Shown here piece by piece: positions 34,701-45,604 of a stretch of DNA of 64,000 nucleotides. The notes below the pieces were generated by a model. It saw nothing but the letters and a program-made list of their open reading frames with translations. It was not told the DNA's origin and ran no database searches. The translations under genes were made by a program, and so were the position numbers. Position 1 is the stretch's first letter; every line of letters starts with the position of its first letter. The DNA is from Alnus glutinosa. Its lineage: Eukaryota > Streptophyta > Magnoliopsida > Fagales > Betulaceae. Where the stretch lies: NCBI RefSeq assembly GCF_958979055.1, contig NC_084891.1, positions 29,756,001 to 29,820,000 of the forward strand, given 5' to 3'.

Positions 34701-37700
34701 TTGTAATTTGATCGTGGACAGTAACCAGGGATAGGTATACCCCTTAAACGGTGCAACTGTGAAGCTCATTGTGTTTTCTTTTTCTTTCTTTTAGTTTTCT
34801 TTGTTCATTTTTATTCTCTGGTTATCAGGTTCTCTATAAAAGCAGATGTGATAATAAACTAAACGAGATCACTGAAAGGGCATCTGCTGATAAGCGTGAG
34901 GTATTATCTAAGATGTAAAGAATTGTGGTACTTTCATTTACAAGAATTAGATTTTATTGTATTTAAATCAACAATTTTTATTGCAGGCAGAGTCTCTGGC
35001 TAAGAAGTATGAAGAGAAGTACAAGCAAGTGGGAGAAATAGCATCAAAGTTAACCATTGAAGAGGCTAGATTTCGTGATATTCAGGTAAGGCAGTGAGCT
35101 TATAGAATATCCAAGGACTTTTGTTGTTGATTGTACTTCTTGTATTTGAGATTTCTTTGATCCAACTGAACCCAGGAAAGTGTAGTTATGAACATATGTG
35201 ATACTACAGAAACTTGTTTTTGCCTCATTGCTCAATTAGAGCCATAGTTTCGCGTATATTGTAAAAGTCCATAGGCCTTACTCTCAAAAAATGCCTTGAG
35301 AGATGAGTGTCATGGCTTATAAAGTGTTCAGGTCAAGTTAACCTTGTCGATGTGAGACTTTAATACGCCCTCTAACGTGTGACAACTTTTTAGCCAAACA
35401 CGTGTTCAACATCGGGAGGGAAAGGCCCATTATTGTAAGAGACCCGCTCTAATACCATGTAAAAGTCCAATGGGCCTAGCTCACTCTCAAAAGACGCCTT
35501 GAGAAAGGAGGGATACCCATGACTTATAAAGCCCACAAGACAATGATCTCTTTGGCAATATGAGATACTTTGACATGCCCCCTCATGTGTGGCATTATGG
35601 CCAAACACGTGGACCAATAGGAAGAGTCGCCCTACAAAGTTCAACGAACCCGCCCTGATACCATGTAAAAGTCTATGGGCTTTACTCTCAAAAGATGTCT
35701 TGAAAGAAAAGGGGTGTCCATGGCTTATAAAGTGCCCAAGTCATGTATCTCTTGGCGATGTAGGACCACTTTAACATATATGAATGGTTGGTGTTAATGT
35801 TTCCCCCACCACAATTGGTGGTCTTTTGGGCCCCCCACTCTATATAATAGTTTCTTTGACTTGAAAGTAGCATGAATTGTCCGTTTACTTCCTCTAATCT
35901 TTTTTTTTAAGATAGTTAAAACATCAATTTCTTGCCAAAGTGGAAGTCATCCTGTTATCTATCATTAATTTATCGATTTTTCTTCAACTTTCTTCTGCTT
36001 TCTCTTGCCACTTGTTCACCTCCTTATCAATTTTTATTTTTATTTTTTTGTCTCCTTTTTTCTTTGCTCAAGAGTGAAAGCCGAAGGTCCTGCACATAAA
36101 ATATATTCCACTTCAGAGATCCTTTAAAGCCTTTGATTACATGATCTTTTAAACCTTGGCATTCTTTGAATTTGTTTCAAGGAAATTTGTTTTGTGATTT
36201 TGAATTTTACTTGTTTTGTTTTTAGGAGAGGAAGACGGAGTTGCATCAAGCAATTGTTAACATGGAACATGGAGGCAGTGCAGATGGTATCCTTCAGGTA
36301 CATGTTGCCAATTTGCTATTATGAGTCCATGGAGATTCCATTGAATCTTGTCCAACACCATTATGTTGCTGCTTTTGTAGGTCCGAGCTGACCGCATTCA
36401 ATCAGATGTTGAGGAGCTACTGAAGGCTCTAACTGAACGCAGCAAGAAACATGGATTAGATGTTAAGTCGGCTGCATTGATTGAGCTCCCAATTGGTACC
36501 TTTAGTCCCTTGTTAATTCTTTGTTTCAATTCATCCATGTGGCTTCCTATTAAATACAATTTGATGCCCTTTTCAATGTCTTGCTATTTGATTTTTGAAC
36601 ACTTACCTGCAGTGTTGAGATATGCAATTCCTTTTCTAATGTAACCATAGTGATCCAAATTCTTGAGACCTGCGATAGCACTCATATTTTTTTTTAAGTT
36701 GTTTATTTATTCCAACGAAAAGCATTGAGTGGGTCAGGGTCCCACCACTTTCATTTATTGTCTAACTTGAAAGACTTTGAAACAGATAATGTTGCTTAAA
36801 GTGCATATTAACAATCAACCACTGTATCCTAGGTGGAGTTTTGGGGGAAGAGGGAAGAGGAGCAGGAGGAATGGGGCCGGGGGGGGGGGGGGTGGTTGCC
36901 TTTTGTTTTTTTTGCCCTTCCTCTTGTTCTTTACTCCTCTGCACGTGTCTCTTTTATCAGTGGTTTGAGGAAGGCTATCTAATTTGAGAAATGATAGGGG
37001 TACCAAATTCTTTTACCAAAAGATGGGTACCAAATGATGTGGAGTTTATTCATTGGTACTTGTAGCATTTCTTTTTATTAATTGTTTTGATCATCTCCAA
37101 TGAATAAGCTCCACATCATTTGGTACTCATCTTTTGGTAAAAGAATTTGGTACACCTAGCATCCCTCATCTAATTTAAACATTACCTGATTTAGAGAGTT
37201 GAAAGTCTTACATTTCAATGATTTCATTGCCCTGCTTAGAGTCTGTTTGGGATTGTATTAAGAAATAGAGCTTATGTTTATATAAAAAGCTTGAAAGAGC
37301 TTTTTAGAAAAAACTTAATTTTCAAGCTTCCCCAAAACCGCAGTTTTGGACTTTTTTAGAGCAAGAAAGTCACAGAAGTGCTTTTTAAGTTCTTTTACCA
37401 AATGGACCCATTTTTATGTACTAAAAGAATTTTTTAAGCTCCTTAACGCAATCCCATGCATGCTCTTAAAGCCTTAATCATCCAGAACAACAATGACTGT
37501 TGGTTTTTCTACATTAAGTGTGAGGATTTCATTTCTCACATCAGTATTTGGATCACAAACGCACGCTTGAATAGCCGTTTAAGGAAACCTCTGTTTCTCC
37601 CTAGCTGGTTCAATTGGCAAACTCTCCTGGGTCATGCTAGAGATCTAGGATTAAATTCTACCTTCACCAAGGATGGGCGTTTGAGGATTTGGACACGACG

Positions 37701-40700
37701 ACCTTCTATTTCATAGACCATATGCATGACGGACCTTCGAAAGACGGTAAAAAGTAGTGAATACTTGTGTATTGGTAATGTTACCTAATATGATGAGGAC
37801 TCAAATGTCATGTGTTGCTGTCCAATCGCTGATACAGGATGGCTTTCTTGTTCCTATTTTGGGGGTTGGGTTATGGTAGTGGTAGCCACAGTTTATTACC
37901 ATTGCTTTGTACTTTAGGGCATGCTGATCTTTTCACAGACTGCAAAGCATATATGGTCATTTTCCAATATCCATTGTTGATTTTAAAGGTTGGGAACCTG
38001 GAATTCAAGTGGGAGCAGCTCTTTGGGATGAAGAATGGGATAAGTTTGAAGACGAAGGTATGCTCTATGCTTCCTAGCCTATTTTATTTAAGAACAAGGG
38101 TTAATGCTTCCTTTTGCTTTGCTGTCTCCAGTTAATGCTGTCAGTTCTGCATTTCCAGTTTAAGAAATACAGAGCTATTAAGAAATATGTTTATTTATTT
38201 ATGTGGGTATACCTTTTAAATCTTTCAGGGTTTGTTAATGATCTCACTCTTGATGCGAAAAATGTCTCTGTCTCTTCAAAACCAAAATCTGCATCTGTTC
38301 ACAATGAACAAGTTTACAGTGATGATAATTCAACCCATGATTCATATGCTAATGAAAAGCCAGGGAATTCTTTCGGTACTAGTGAACCTGTCTTTGAGAG
38401 TGAATCTGCATATTCCCACAGTGAAGATGAATTGGCCAGAAGCCCTCATGACAGTCCGGCAGGAAGGACTGCTTTAGAGAGTCCTTCTCAAGATTTTTCA
38501 GATGTTCATTATGGAAAAGGTTCTGAAGCAGATGCAGAAACACATAGGTATAGGTGTTGATTCATTTCTTTTTTTCACCTACTTTGCAGCTTCGTGATTC
38601 TCTCTCTCTCTCTCTCTCATGACCGTGTTCTATATAATAATGACGCTGAAATCATTTAATCTACGGTGACAGAAGCTTTGACGAATCGACCTGGGGTGCT
38701 TTTGACAATAACGATGATGTGGACTCAGTTTGGGGATTTAACCCTAGCCATACCAAGGTGAGCCAAAACCTCTTAAGCACATGGGTATATGTTGGACATT
38801 TTCCTAATAGGTGTTGTTAATAAGTTCTCTAGGATTTTGTTAATTTATCGAATTTTACAGTGAATTTATGTAGTAACAATAAATTGCCCCGTAAGGCATG
38901 CAATGTCCAATGGAAAATCGTTTCCACCTTATTATATGGAAGAACAACTCAGACAGCTACAACAACATAGGCTTAGCCATAAGTTAGTTTCCTAAACTCC
39001 TCAGACGTGGATGGATCTCATGCCTATATTGTTTCCACCTTATCCTAGTCAACACGACATATGCTACCACCTTATCCTAATCAACATGACATATGCTACC
39101 ACCTTATCCTAATCAACATGACATATGCTACCCTCCAATATACGACCCCATTCAGTAAGACATCTGGTTGTTTATCCACAGTTCAAGATGGATAGAAAAA
39201 CCTACCTTGCTATATATTGCATCACGGGATTCAGCCCTTGTTACTGGAATTTGAATTTAGTTGTGTTGGTCATTTGGCCCAACTTATGGGCCAATTAATA
39301 TCAATGTTCCAATGAGGGAGCGTTTGAGCTCAATGAAAACTAACCACTTGATAAATGGTTGACTGGGAAATTTTATTGGTAGAACCTGTAGAATAGTCTC
39401 AAGGTTCTTTATCTATTCCATTAGGAGAGAGAAAATGCTTCTTTTATCACTAGACCATCAAAGATTATGAACAGATTAGGCACATTTTTTATTTTTGAAT
39501 GACTCTTTGCATAGCTTTATATTGATAAAATGAGTACTTGCTGTCAAACTACTTTGTTGCATATTGTATCTTGTTAAGAGTGCTGTTAGGATTACTATAA
39601 CTTCTACTACAAGTTATTCTACAAATTGTCATGACAGTCCATAATTAGTAAATAGGGACAGTTATTTCATATATTTTGATATTGAAAAATCAAATTATTG
39701 AGATTGACAATGATCATTCTTTTCTAAGTGAACTAGAAATTTATTTTTCTAATTATCAAAATTTAAGTTATTTGAGTAGTGTATCTAATAGTGGCGATCC
39801 CCACTATGATCCTTACATATGTGATACTAAATATAGTTGGAAAAACCACATTAATAGTTGTATTGCTATTTTTTTTTCGTTCTCAAATTTGTATTGATGT
39901 TATATTTTAAGTGGTATTAACAATTACAGTGATAGTGACATTTATATTTACAATTTAGGACGATGGTGATGCTTAGGTCTTTATTTATTTTTTTAATATT
40001 GTTTATATTTGGACAGCTACATTTTTATCTCCTATGGTGCTTAGTTTTCACGATTTCATTTTTCATTTTTCTGATTCTAGCTAAGTGTTTCTCTCGTATA
40101 CTTCCTATGTACCCAGGTTTTAATGACATTTCGATTATTTTTTATAAAAAAAAATAGTAAAATAATGAAGTATAGGAAAAATTGCAATACTTCAAGCATT
40201 TTCAATCTTAATGCACTATGTTTGATTTCCCCATCTATGATTTCATTCTGCAGGACTCGGATACTGAGAGGCACAAAGATACCTTTGGATCTAGTGACTT
40301 TGGCATAAACCCAGTACGAACAGGATCCTCACATGCAGAAAGCATCTTTCAGACGAAGAGCCCATTTGCTTTTGAAGACTCTGTTCCCGGGACTCCGATG
40401 TCCAAGTTTGGCAACTCTCCTAGGTACAGTGAGGCAGGGGATCAATTCTTTGACAACTTCTCAAGGTTTGATTCCTTCAGCACACACGAAGGCGGCGCAT
40501 TCTCCCCGCGGGAGAGGTTTTCAAGGTTTGATTCCATGAACAGCAGCAAAGACTTTGGCTACGGCCGTGAGAGACTTACGAGGTTCGATTCCATAAACAG
40601 CACAAAAGATTTCAGCCATAGCGCTGCATTTTCTTTTGATGACACCGATCCTTTCGGCTCCTCTGGCCCCTTTAAGGTCTCATCCGAGAGTCAAACTCCA

Positions 40701-40733
40701 AAGAAAAGTTCGGATAATTGGAGTGCTTTCTAG
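28741..40733 (+). CDS. EH1: EH-domain protein, AtEH1/Pan1 type (TPLATE complex subunit)
   Basis: Plant EPS15/Pan1-like endocytic adaptor. In Arabidopsis AtEH1/Pan1 belongs to the TPLATE complex at clathrin-coated plasma-membrane sites. Thirteen exons join in phase: 28741-28887, 29793-30798, 32630-32848, 32947-33173, 34053-34127, 34829-34900, 34987-35085, 36226-36297, 36381-36495, 37989-38057, 38229-38547, 38673-38757 and 40254-40733 (994 residues). Two EH domains are seen. The first, at about residues 10-105, has the EF-hand loop DLDGDGRISGAE. The second, at about 365-460, has DTDRDGIISGEQ and DQDNDSMLSLRE. A Pro/Gln/Ser-rich linker separates them. A coiled coil follows (EFYRTKMQEL, CDNKLNEITERASADKRE, EEKYKQVGEIASKLTIEEA). 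The acidic tail has repeated RFDS motifs (SRFDSMNSSKDF, TRFDSINSTKDF). Intron 4 appears to use a GC donor. Introns carry several transposons. Confidence 0.93.
30991..31314 (+). mobile_element. TRIM retrotransposon, intact, in EH1 intron 2
   Basis: Two LTRs, 30991-31106 and 31200-31314, each begin TGTTAAAGT and end CTTTTACA. The left one is followed by TAGTATTAAAGC, a degenerate initiator-Met tRNA primer site, and the right one is preceded by GTGAAGGGG, a short polypurine tract. The flanks GACCC at 30986-30990 and 31315-31319 are an exact 5-base target duplication. Internal region about 93 bases, no coding capacity. Confidence 0.92.
31719..31814 (+). mobile_element. Severely 5'-truncated LINE tail in EH1 intron 2
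   Basis: TTGTATACTTCTTATGTACT through TTTTAATGATATTTCAATTA and a poly-A tail match the 3' end of the LINE at 41600-41915 (read on the minus strand). TGTTATATTCCTAAC at 31704-31718 and TGTTATATTTCTAAC at 31815-31829 form a 15-base target duplication with one mismatch. Confidence 0.8.
35260..35776 (-). mobile_element. TRIM retrotransposon with three LTRs, in EH1 intron 7
   Basis: Three LTR copies, about 35260-35364, 35458-35574 and 35664-35776, alternate with two internal segments. On the minus strand LTRs begin TGTTAAAGTGG or similar and end CTTTTACA, followed by TGGTATCAGGGC, an almost perfect initiator-Met tRNA primer site. TATAT at 35255-35259 and 35777-35781 is the target duplication. Same family as 30991-31314, in opposite orientation. 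The LTR-int-LTR-int-LTR form probably arose by unequal recombination. Confidence 0.92.
36879..36892. repeat. G14 homopolymer in EH1 intron 9
   Basis: Fourteen guanines in a purine-rich stretch (36841-36892). Such runs are unstable and may also be an assembly weak point. Confidence 0.9.
36988..37166. mobile_element. Foldback MITE in EH1 intron 9
   Basis: The left arm GGTACCAAATTCTTTTACCA and ACCAAATGATGTGGAG pair with the right arm CTCCACATCATTTGGTACTC and TTGGTAAAAGAATTTGGTAC. Arms are about 60 bases. No coding sequence. Confidence 0.85.
37240..37455. mobile_element. hAT-like MITE in EH1 intron 9
   Basis: The left end TGTTTGGGATTGTATTAAG is matched inverted by CTCCTTAACGCAATCCCATG at the right end. 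The GTTTGGGATTG start and the repeated AGCTTTTT-type motifs are common in plant hAT-type MITEs. Superfamily is inferred. Confidence 0.65.
40085..40158 (+). mobile_element. LINE 3' tail in EH1 intron 12
   Basis: TCTCGTATACTTCCTATGTA and TTTTAATGACATTTCGATTA with a poly-A tail match the other LINE tails at 31719-31814 and 41600-41915. How far upstream the insertion extends was not determined. Confidence 0.65.
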
Positions 40734-41599
40734 CCTGCAATTTAACTTGTTTTTCCACTGGTCCCTTTCCCTTTCCCCATTTTTTGTTTCGGGGTGTTTA
40801 ATGGTAGTCATTTTTTGATTGTGCTGTATAGCTTGAGACTAAATATGGACAGTTGTATTGTTTGTATGGTATGGTCTTCTTGTATTATTTCGAGGATAAT
40901 GTATTTTTGGTTTGTTGAGCGTGTGCGCCTGAAAAAGCACTAGGCAAAAAAAAAAAAAAAAAAGAGCTTGTATTTTTTTTTTAAGCAAAAAGCACGTCTT
41001 TTAAATATCACACTTTGGATCTTTCAAATCATTCTGACTTGCACTATCACGCTGTTTCTCGAAGGTTTCTGGAAGGGATCGAGATCCTTGCAGTTAGAAT
41101 TGCAGCCAATTGAGAAAAGGTCCTTATTAAATTTACTTGTCTGAGCAGGTCGGCTCAGACAAGTAACTACATTGTATTTTGCTTCATTAGTCCCAATATT
41201 TCCCCAAATAAAATTTTCTCTTCTAACAGCCTTTTAGCGGTAACATATCTTTGGTCAAGCCACAAATGGTAGATCTACATTGGATTCCAAGTACGGACTG
41301 GATCCCAGAGTTCAGGCAGTAAATTTAATGGTATGTAGGTAGTAAGACTACCAAAACGTAGAAGATTTCATTTCAGTGCACAAACATAAGTTTCAACGCG
41401 TCAGTACTCATGATGGACATGACAAAAAGATTTTGTTTCACCTTGTGTGGAATCTCAAGTCCATAATGCATTGATCAAATTAAACCTTCAGACAAAACCT
41501 ACCCACAGCTTAAGATGACAATTTTGTTGGAGGGAAGACATCTGACTTTCATGCAAATAAGATTGTATAGACCTTGTCTCTTTCTTTTCTTTTTTTTCT
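40734..41599. other. EH1 3' UTR and intergenic DNA
   Basis: About 230 bases of EH1 3' UTR sequence, then an A-rich tract near 40949 and ordinary intergenic sequence. Includes a short palindrome, TTACTTGTCTGAGCAGGTCGGCTCAGACAAGTAA at 41136-41169, given here in words as TTACTTGTCTGAGC paired with GCTCAGACAAGTAA. No gene seen. Confidence 0.5.
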
Positions 41600-41915
41600 T
41601 TTTTTTTCTTTTTCTTTTATATATATATATATATAAAAGTAATCGACAATATCATTAAACGTGTAAGGCACCCCTAAGTACACAGGAAATATACAAAATG
41701 AAACATTTAACTAGAAGAAACAAAAAGATTAAGGAAAACGCTATAACTAATTGACAAAAGAGTTACATAAGCAACTGTCCACACATATAATGTTCTAAAG
41801 AATAAAGATAAAATCTCATCCATCGACTTTTTTCGATCCTCAAAAACTTCTGTCATTCTTTTTCTTCCATAAACACCATAAAAAAATGCACGTAGGCACC
41901 ATCTTTGTATATACC
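41600..41915 (-). mobile_element. 5'-truncated LINE at the 3' end of the CCDC115-like gene
   Basis: On the minus strand the sequence reads AAGATGGTGCCTACGTGCAT, then encodes VYGRKRMTEVFEDRKKSMDE and LFFRTLYVWTVAY. This is the degenerate C-terminal zf-RVT end of plant L1 ORF2 (MW.LW.ERN.R.FED...). It continues to the LINE 3' end CCTGTGTACTTAGGGGTGCC and a TA-rich tail. It starts within about ten bases of the neighbouring gene's stop codon at 41924. Confidence 0.75.
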
Positions 41916-41923
41916 TGTTCTTG

Positions 41924-42132
41924 TCATCCCTTTGTGCCTTCCAAGTCTTTCCGGACTTGATCATAAGTAGATAGCATTGTTGAACGCATGTTTGCGATTT
42001 CTACGAGTGTTTCAAGAGCTGAATGGAAGTAATTTTTGGAGTGAGTCATCTCCCAGCATCTCCAAAAACATGTAATTGAAAACCAAATTGATATACAAGT
42101 AGCAAAAATATAATGCTGTAAAATATATTATT

Positions 42133-42176
<44 letters not shown>

Positions 42177-44145
42177 ATGCACCTGTCTCAAATGAAAGCT
42201 GGGCAGCTCGAAGCTTTGGGGAAACCAAAGTCCCAAACATTGATAGTGATTTAGATCGCTCCTTTTGAACCTAGAACAGCAGGGATAAGATATGAAAGTT
42301 ACTCCATTTACACTTCTCTTCATTCAAATTTCACAGATTGCACATTTTGAAGAGTGTATCCAGGATCCTTCTAAAGTCAGTTGTTAGAATTTATTCATTA
42401 AGTGAACTTAACACTAGGTGGTTCACACTTCAAAAGAAGGGTTCTAGCGCATGAAAAAGAATCCAATAATGCAAATGCTAAAATACAAATCTCCTTGTCA
42501 TGGTAGATCAGAAAACATTATTGATTGCAAGAAACTTACTTGATCGTCAACTATAAGAGGAGTACCATTTTTTGCTGGAGTTTTCCCCAAAGTTCCTTTA
42601 CACATATAGAAAAGCCAGAAGTTAAAACAGCATACGCTCAATTCAGAGTTGTCATGGCAGAAGTAGCTGAGCAATACAAAAGACATTTTCTGGTTATCTG
42701 GTATACACAGTAAAACGGTTGGTAGGAGCTCCCGCTTAAACTATATTATGGTCAAAATGATAACTAAACTGTATCCTCCCCTCATACAGGGACAACAAAA
42801 CTATACCAGAAAACTGGGAACGGTGTCTTAGCTGGGGACCATCAGATATCATCTGCAACTTGTCCTCCCCAAATTCTTCTTCTCCAGAACAGCATTTTCC
42901 ATTCTTGGAGGATGCCCATTTGCACAATGCAAAATGCGGTTGCTCTACAACAGATCATATATCACGAAAGTTACTTTGACATAAATACAAAGTAATGCAA
43001 ATGAGTAAATCATTAATTCTATATGTATGTGTGAGAGTGCGCATGCATAAATAAAAATCATACAATCTGGGGCATCAAGTTGGGGCCGTTATAAACCTAG
43101 AATTTTCCGTCGGAATGCCAAGTCATAAACCTTGTTCATATTATATTATAGACGGTGACACCAGAAGGCATCAAATATATCCCACCATTCATCAGTTACG
43201 TGCCAGTACATCCTCCTTAACTATGTGTATAGAACTGCCCACAAAACCATTTAGATTCCATGTCCTTTCTTATTTGTTGATAAGAATTTGGAGCCAAGTG
43301 ACCCTAAACTATCAGTGTCCAAGCAATACTACAAATGCGTCTCAGTTCAATTTATGGAAACCCTTAATAGCTGAAATTTCCCACTCATAGAAATGATTTT
43401 AACGGGAAAGGTGCAGAAATAAAATTACCGTCATGCTCAGTTACTTGCACCGTTGTAGCTGCAGAGTGAAATTTCATGTCCAAAAAAGCACCATTGATTC
43501 GTGACGCACCCATAGAATGTCGAGCACTGGCCAACTCCATCCATCCCTGTCAAAAAACATAAAAGGATGGTCACGAAAACCTTATGCCGGAGATTTCACT
43601 TCACGCATCAATAAAATCCAAAAGGAATTCGCACAGAACCAAGAGTAATCCACAGGTTTCTCACTAAGCAGTTCAAAAAGCTAATTATGAGAATCACAAA
43701 ATAACAATTGTATGTTGAACATGTTTCAGAGATGAATTCTCTGCTTTCCGAAAATTGTGCTAAAACCAATCACATTGCCAGCCTTCTATCATCAACTATT
43801 AACATCTAAAGGTATGATTTACAACACAAACACTCTCCATTAGCAAAATCTTATATTTTGACTGCTTTCTTTGAATTCTTTCTGTGTTTATCATTGATTT
43901 TTTTGAAGAACAATTAAGAACAAGCAAGTAGAAGGAACGGGAATATGCATAGGGTTAGGGTTAGGGTTAGGTACCTGGCGAATTGTTGAAGACAACGAAT
44001 CTAATAGGGTTACATAGCCATCCAACGAATCTAGAAATTGCACTACGTTATCTTCCTCCAATCGTTTTCGTTGTTGTTCTTGTTCTTGTTCTACTGCTTC
44101 TGCTTCTACTTCTACGGAGCTCTGTGTTTGGTCTTGTTCTTCCAT
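41924..44145 (-). CDS. CCDC115/Vma22-like V-ATPase assembly factor
   Basis: Small coiled-coil protein related to human CCDC115 and, more distantly, yeast Vma22, which help assemble the V-ATPase membrane sector at the ER. Six exons join in phase: 44145-43975, 43546-43429, 42944-42807, 42595-42540, 42270-42183 and 42018-41924, for 221 residues. The N-terminus is Glu/Gln-rich. The family signature VQFLDSLDGYVTLLDSLSST and GWMELASARHSMGASRING follows. A Cys/Lys-rich variable middle lies in exon 3. The conserved C-terminal helix region is FGTLVSPKLRAAQLSFETAL then LVEIANMRSTMLSTYDQV. The assignment rests on these two conserved blocks as remembered from CCDC115; plant function is inferred. It converges with EH1. 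A LINE abuts the stop, so the 3' UTR is probably LINE-derived. Confidence 0.82.
42137..42174. repeat. (GA)n microsatellite
   Basis: About 19 AG units in intron 5 of the CCDC115-like gene, starting nine bases inside the intron from the exon 5 donor. Confidence 0.95.
43951..43971. repeat. Short telomere-like repeat in intron 1
   Basis: Three TTAGGG-type units (AGGGTTAGGGTTAGGGTTAG) just inside intron 1 of the CCDC115-like gene. Telo-box-like AACCCTA motifs are frequent near starts of plant housekeeping genes. Confidence 0.8.
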
Positions 44146-44408
44146 CGAAGGTTCAGCTCTTCAACACGACGCGATCACCCTCGGTCTGTGCCTTTGTGGA
44201 GTTTACCGTTAATTTCAGATGCCTTTGGGGACTGACTTGTCATTTCATGACGCAAACTACCACGCTCTCGTAGTTTTACCGACTGTTTTTTTAAAAATAC
44301 TTACTTCTCCGTGTCTATTTCGTTATTTTATATAAATAAGGGGTGAAAAATGTAAATGGGGATGGTTTATTAGTAATATCTGCCATAATGCTTATCGCTT
44401 TTAATGCT
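44146..44408. other. Promoter side of the CCDC115-like gene
   Basis: Leader and 5' flank of the minus-strand gene. No other feature recognised. Confidence 0.4.
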
Positions 44409-44572
44409 ATACATCATCCCCTTGTCTTCTTTTTGTCCCCCCAAAATTGATGTGACTCTTAAAATCACCATTAAATTTTTGATATATCACTCTTGGATTT
44501 TGATCCAATGGTAATTTTAAGAGCCACATCAATTTTGAGATGACAAAAGAAAGACAAAGGGATGATGTGTAT
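44409..44572. mobile_element. Foldback MITE, family shared with 63189-63340
   Basis: The left arm ATACATCATCCCCTTGTC and ATTGATGTGACTCTTAAAAT pair with ATTTTAAGAGCCACATCAAT and GACAAAGGGATGATGTGTAT. The arm core (GATGTGGCTCTTAAAATYACCAT type) also occurs in the element at 63189-63340. Confidence 0.82.
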
Positions 44573-44624
44573 GTTATACATCATCCTCTTGTCCACACCA
44601 AATTCATCAGTTCGTGGGTCTTTT

Positions 44625-45541
44625 ATTGTTCTTCCCAGTGAGCTATTTCAGAAGCTGGCTTGTGCTGGACTTTATCTTTACCTTGATACTATATTGCTTC
44701 AGAAGGTGCATTGTTTCATTCTGATATTCTGATGATAGTATTATTTATATGTTTTTTTTCTTACTTTTGAGCTCAGAATGATTGGCTGGTCTTGGTTTTT
44801 CATGAGTAGGTAAGTAGCTAGAGTATTAAGAGGATAGAGGAAGGCCTTAGGAACATGTTTACTTCCTTCTTTACAGTTGATACCTGCAAATCCAGCAGTT
44901 GGCGAGGAGATCTGGGAAGTTATGAGTCTCCATCCATACGAGGTTGGCCTTATTTCAATGCTATTTGATTCTTCATTTGAGAAAGTTTTAGGTGTGCTAG
45001 AGAATTTTGCTTGGTGAATCTCGTCTTCTTAGGTGCGTTTTCGTTTATACGGTGAAAGGGAAAAAGATGATGAACGGATTATTCCTATGGTTTTGGCTGC
45101 ACGGCAAACAGCCAAGGTATAACTACTTATTTAATTCGGCTGAGTTCGTCTTCTTGTGCCTTGCAAAGCTTGGTGAGTTACAAGTGCCATTTGCTATTCT
45201 ATGTTGCTTTACAGTTGGACACTCGAAGAATTTTGAAAAGACTTGCAAAGCTTGGTGAGTTACAATTGCCATTGAGAAATGCTAAAGATGAGTCTTTCAT
45301 CCTCCCTTCATCACCCTCTTTTTCTTAAAAAAATTGATTTTAAAGAAAAAGTTGTCTCTGATGTCACATCAGAGACAACTTTTTAATAAAAATCGATTTT
45401 TTTATTAGCAAAGGAGGATGAAAGGAGGATGAGAGACTCATGTGTAGAAGGACTCATTGCCATTTGCTACTCTATGTTGCTTTACAGTTGGATACTCGAA
45501 GAATTTTGAAAAGACTTGCAAAGGAAAATCTAAGCGGATAA
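44625..45541 (+). pseudogene. THO2: THO2 (THO complex subunit 2) gene fragment, broken
   Basis: THO2 is the large scaffold of the THO/TREX mRNA-export complex. Four exon-like pieces can be read. The first, about 44641-44705, gives PSELFQKLACAGLYLYLDTI. The second, about 44826-44940, gives LGTCLLPSLQ and LIPANPAVGEEIWEVMSLHP. The third, 45033-45117, gives VRFRLYGEREKDDERI and VLAARQTAK. The fourth, 45213-45248 and again 45490-45526, gives LDTRRILKRLAK. Splice-like sites are kept, so this is a DNA-level duplicate. It is broken by a one-base insertion in the second piece (GAGGAAGGCCTTAGG where the family needs GAGGAAGCCTTAGG), by duplication of the last exon with a MITE between the copies, and by a stop soon after ENLSG. 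Only a small internal part of the roughly 1,800-residue protein is present. Confidence 0.85.
45275..45447. mobile_element. Foldback MITE inside the THO2 fragment
   Basis: The left arm GATGAGTCTTTCATCCTCCC with AAAAAGTTGTCTCTGATGT pairs with ACATCAGAGACAACTTTTTA and GGAGGATGAGAGACTCATGT. It separates two copies of a duplicated exon segment (45189-45274 and 45459-45530). Confidence 0.8.
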
Positions 45542-45573
45542 TCAATCAACTATCTATTATTGGGTAGTGAATT

Positions 45574-45604
45574 GGGGGGGGGGGGGTTGGGGTGGGGGGG
45601 GGGG
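45574..45604. repeat. G-rich tract
   Basis: Runs of 13, 4 and 11 guanines separated by TT and T, capable in principle of forming a G-quadruplex. Also a likely assembly or sequencing weak point. Confidence 0.85.
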
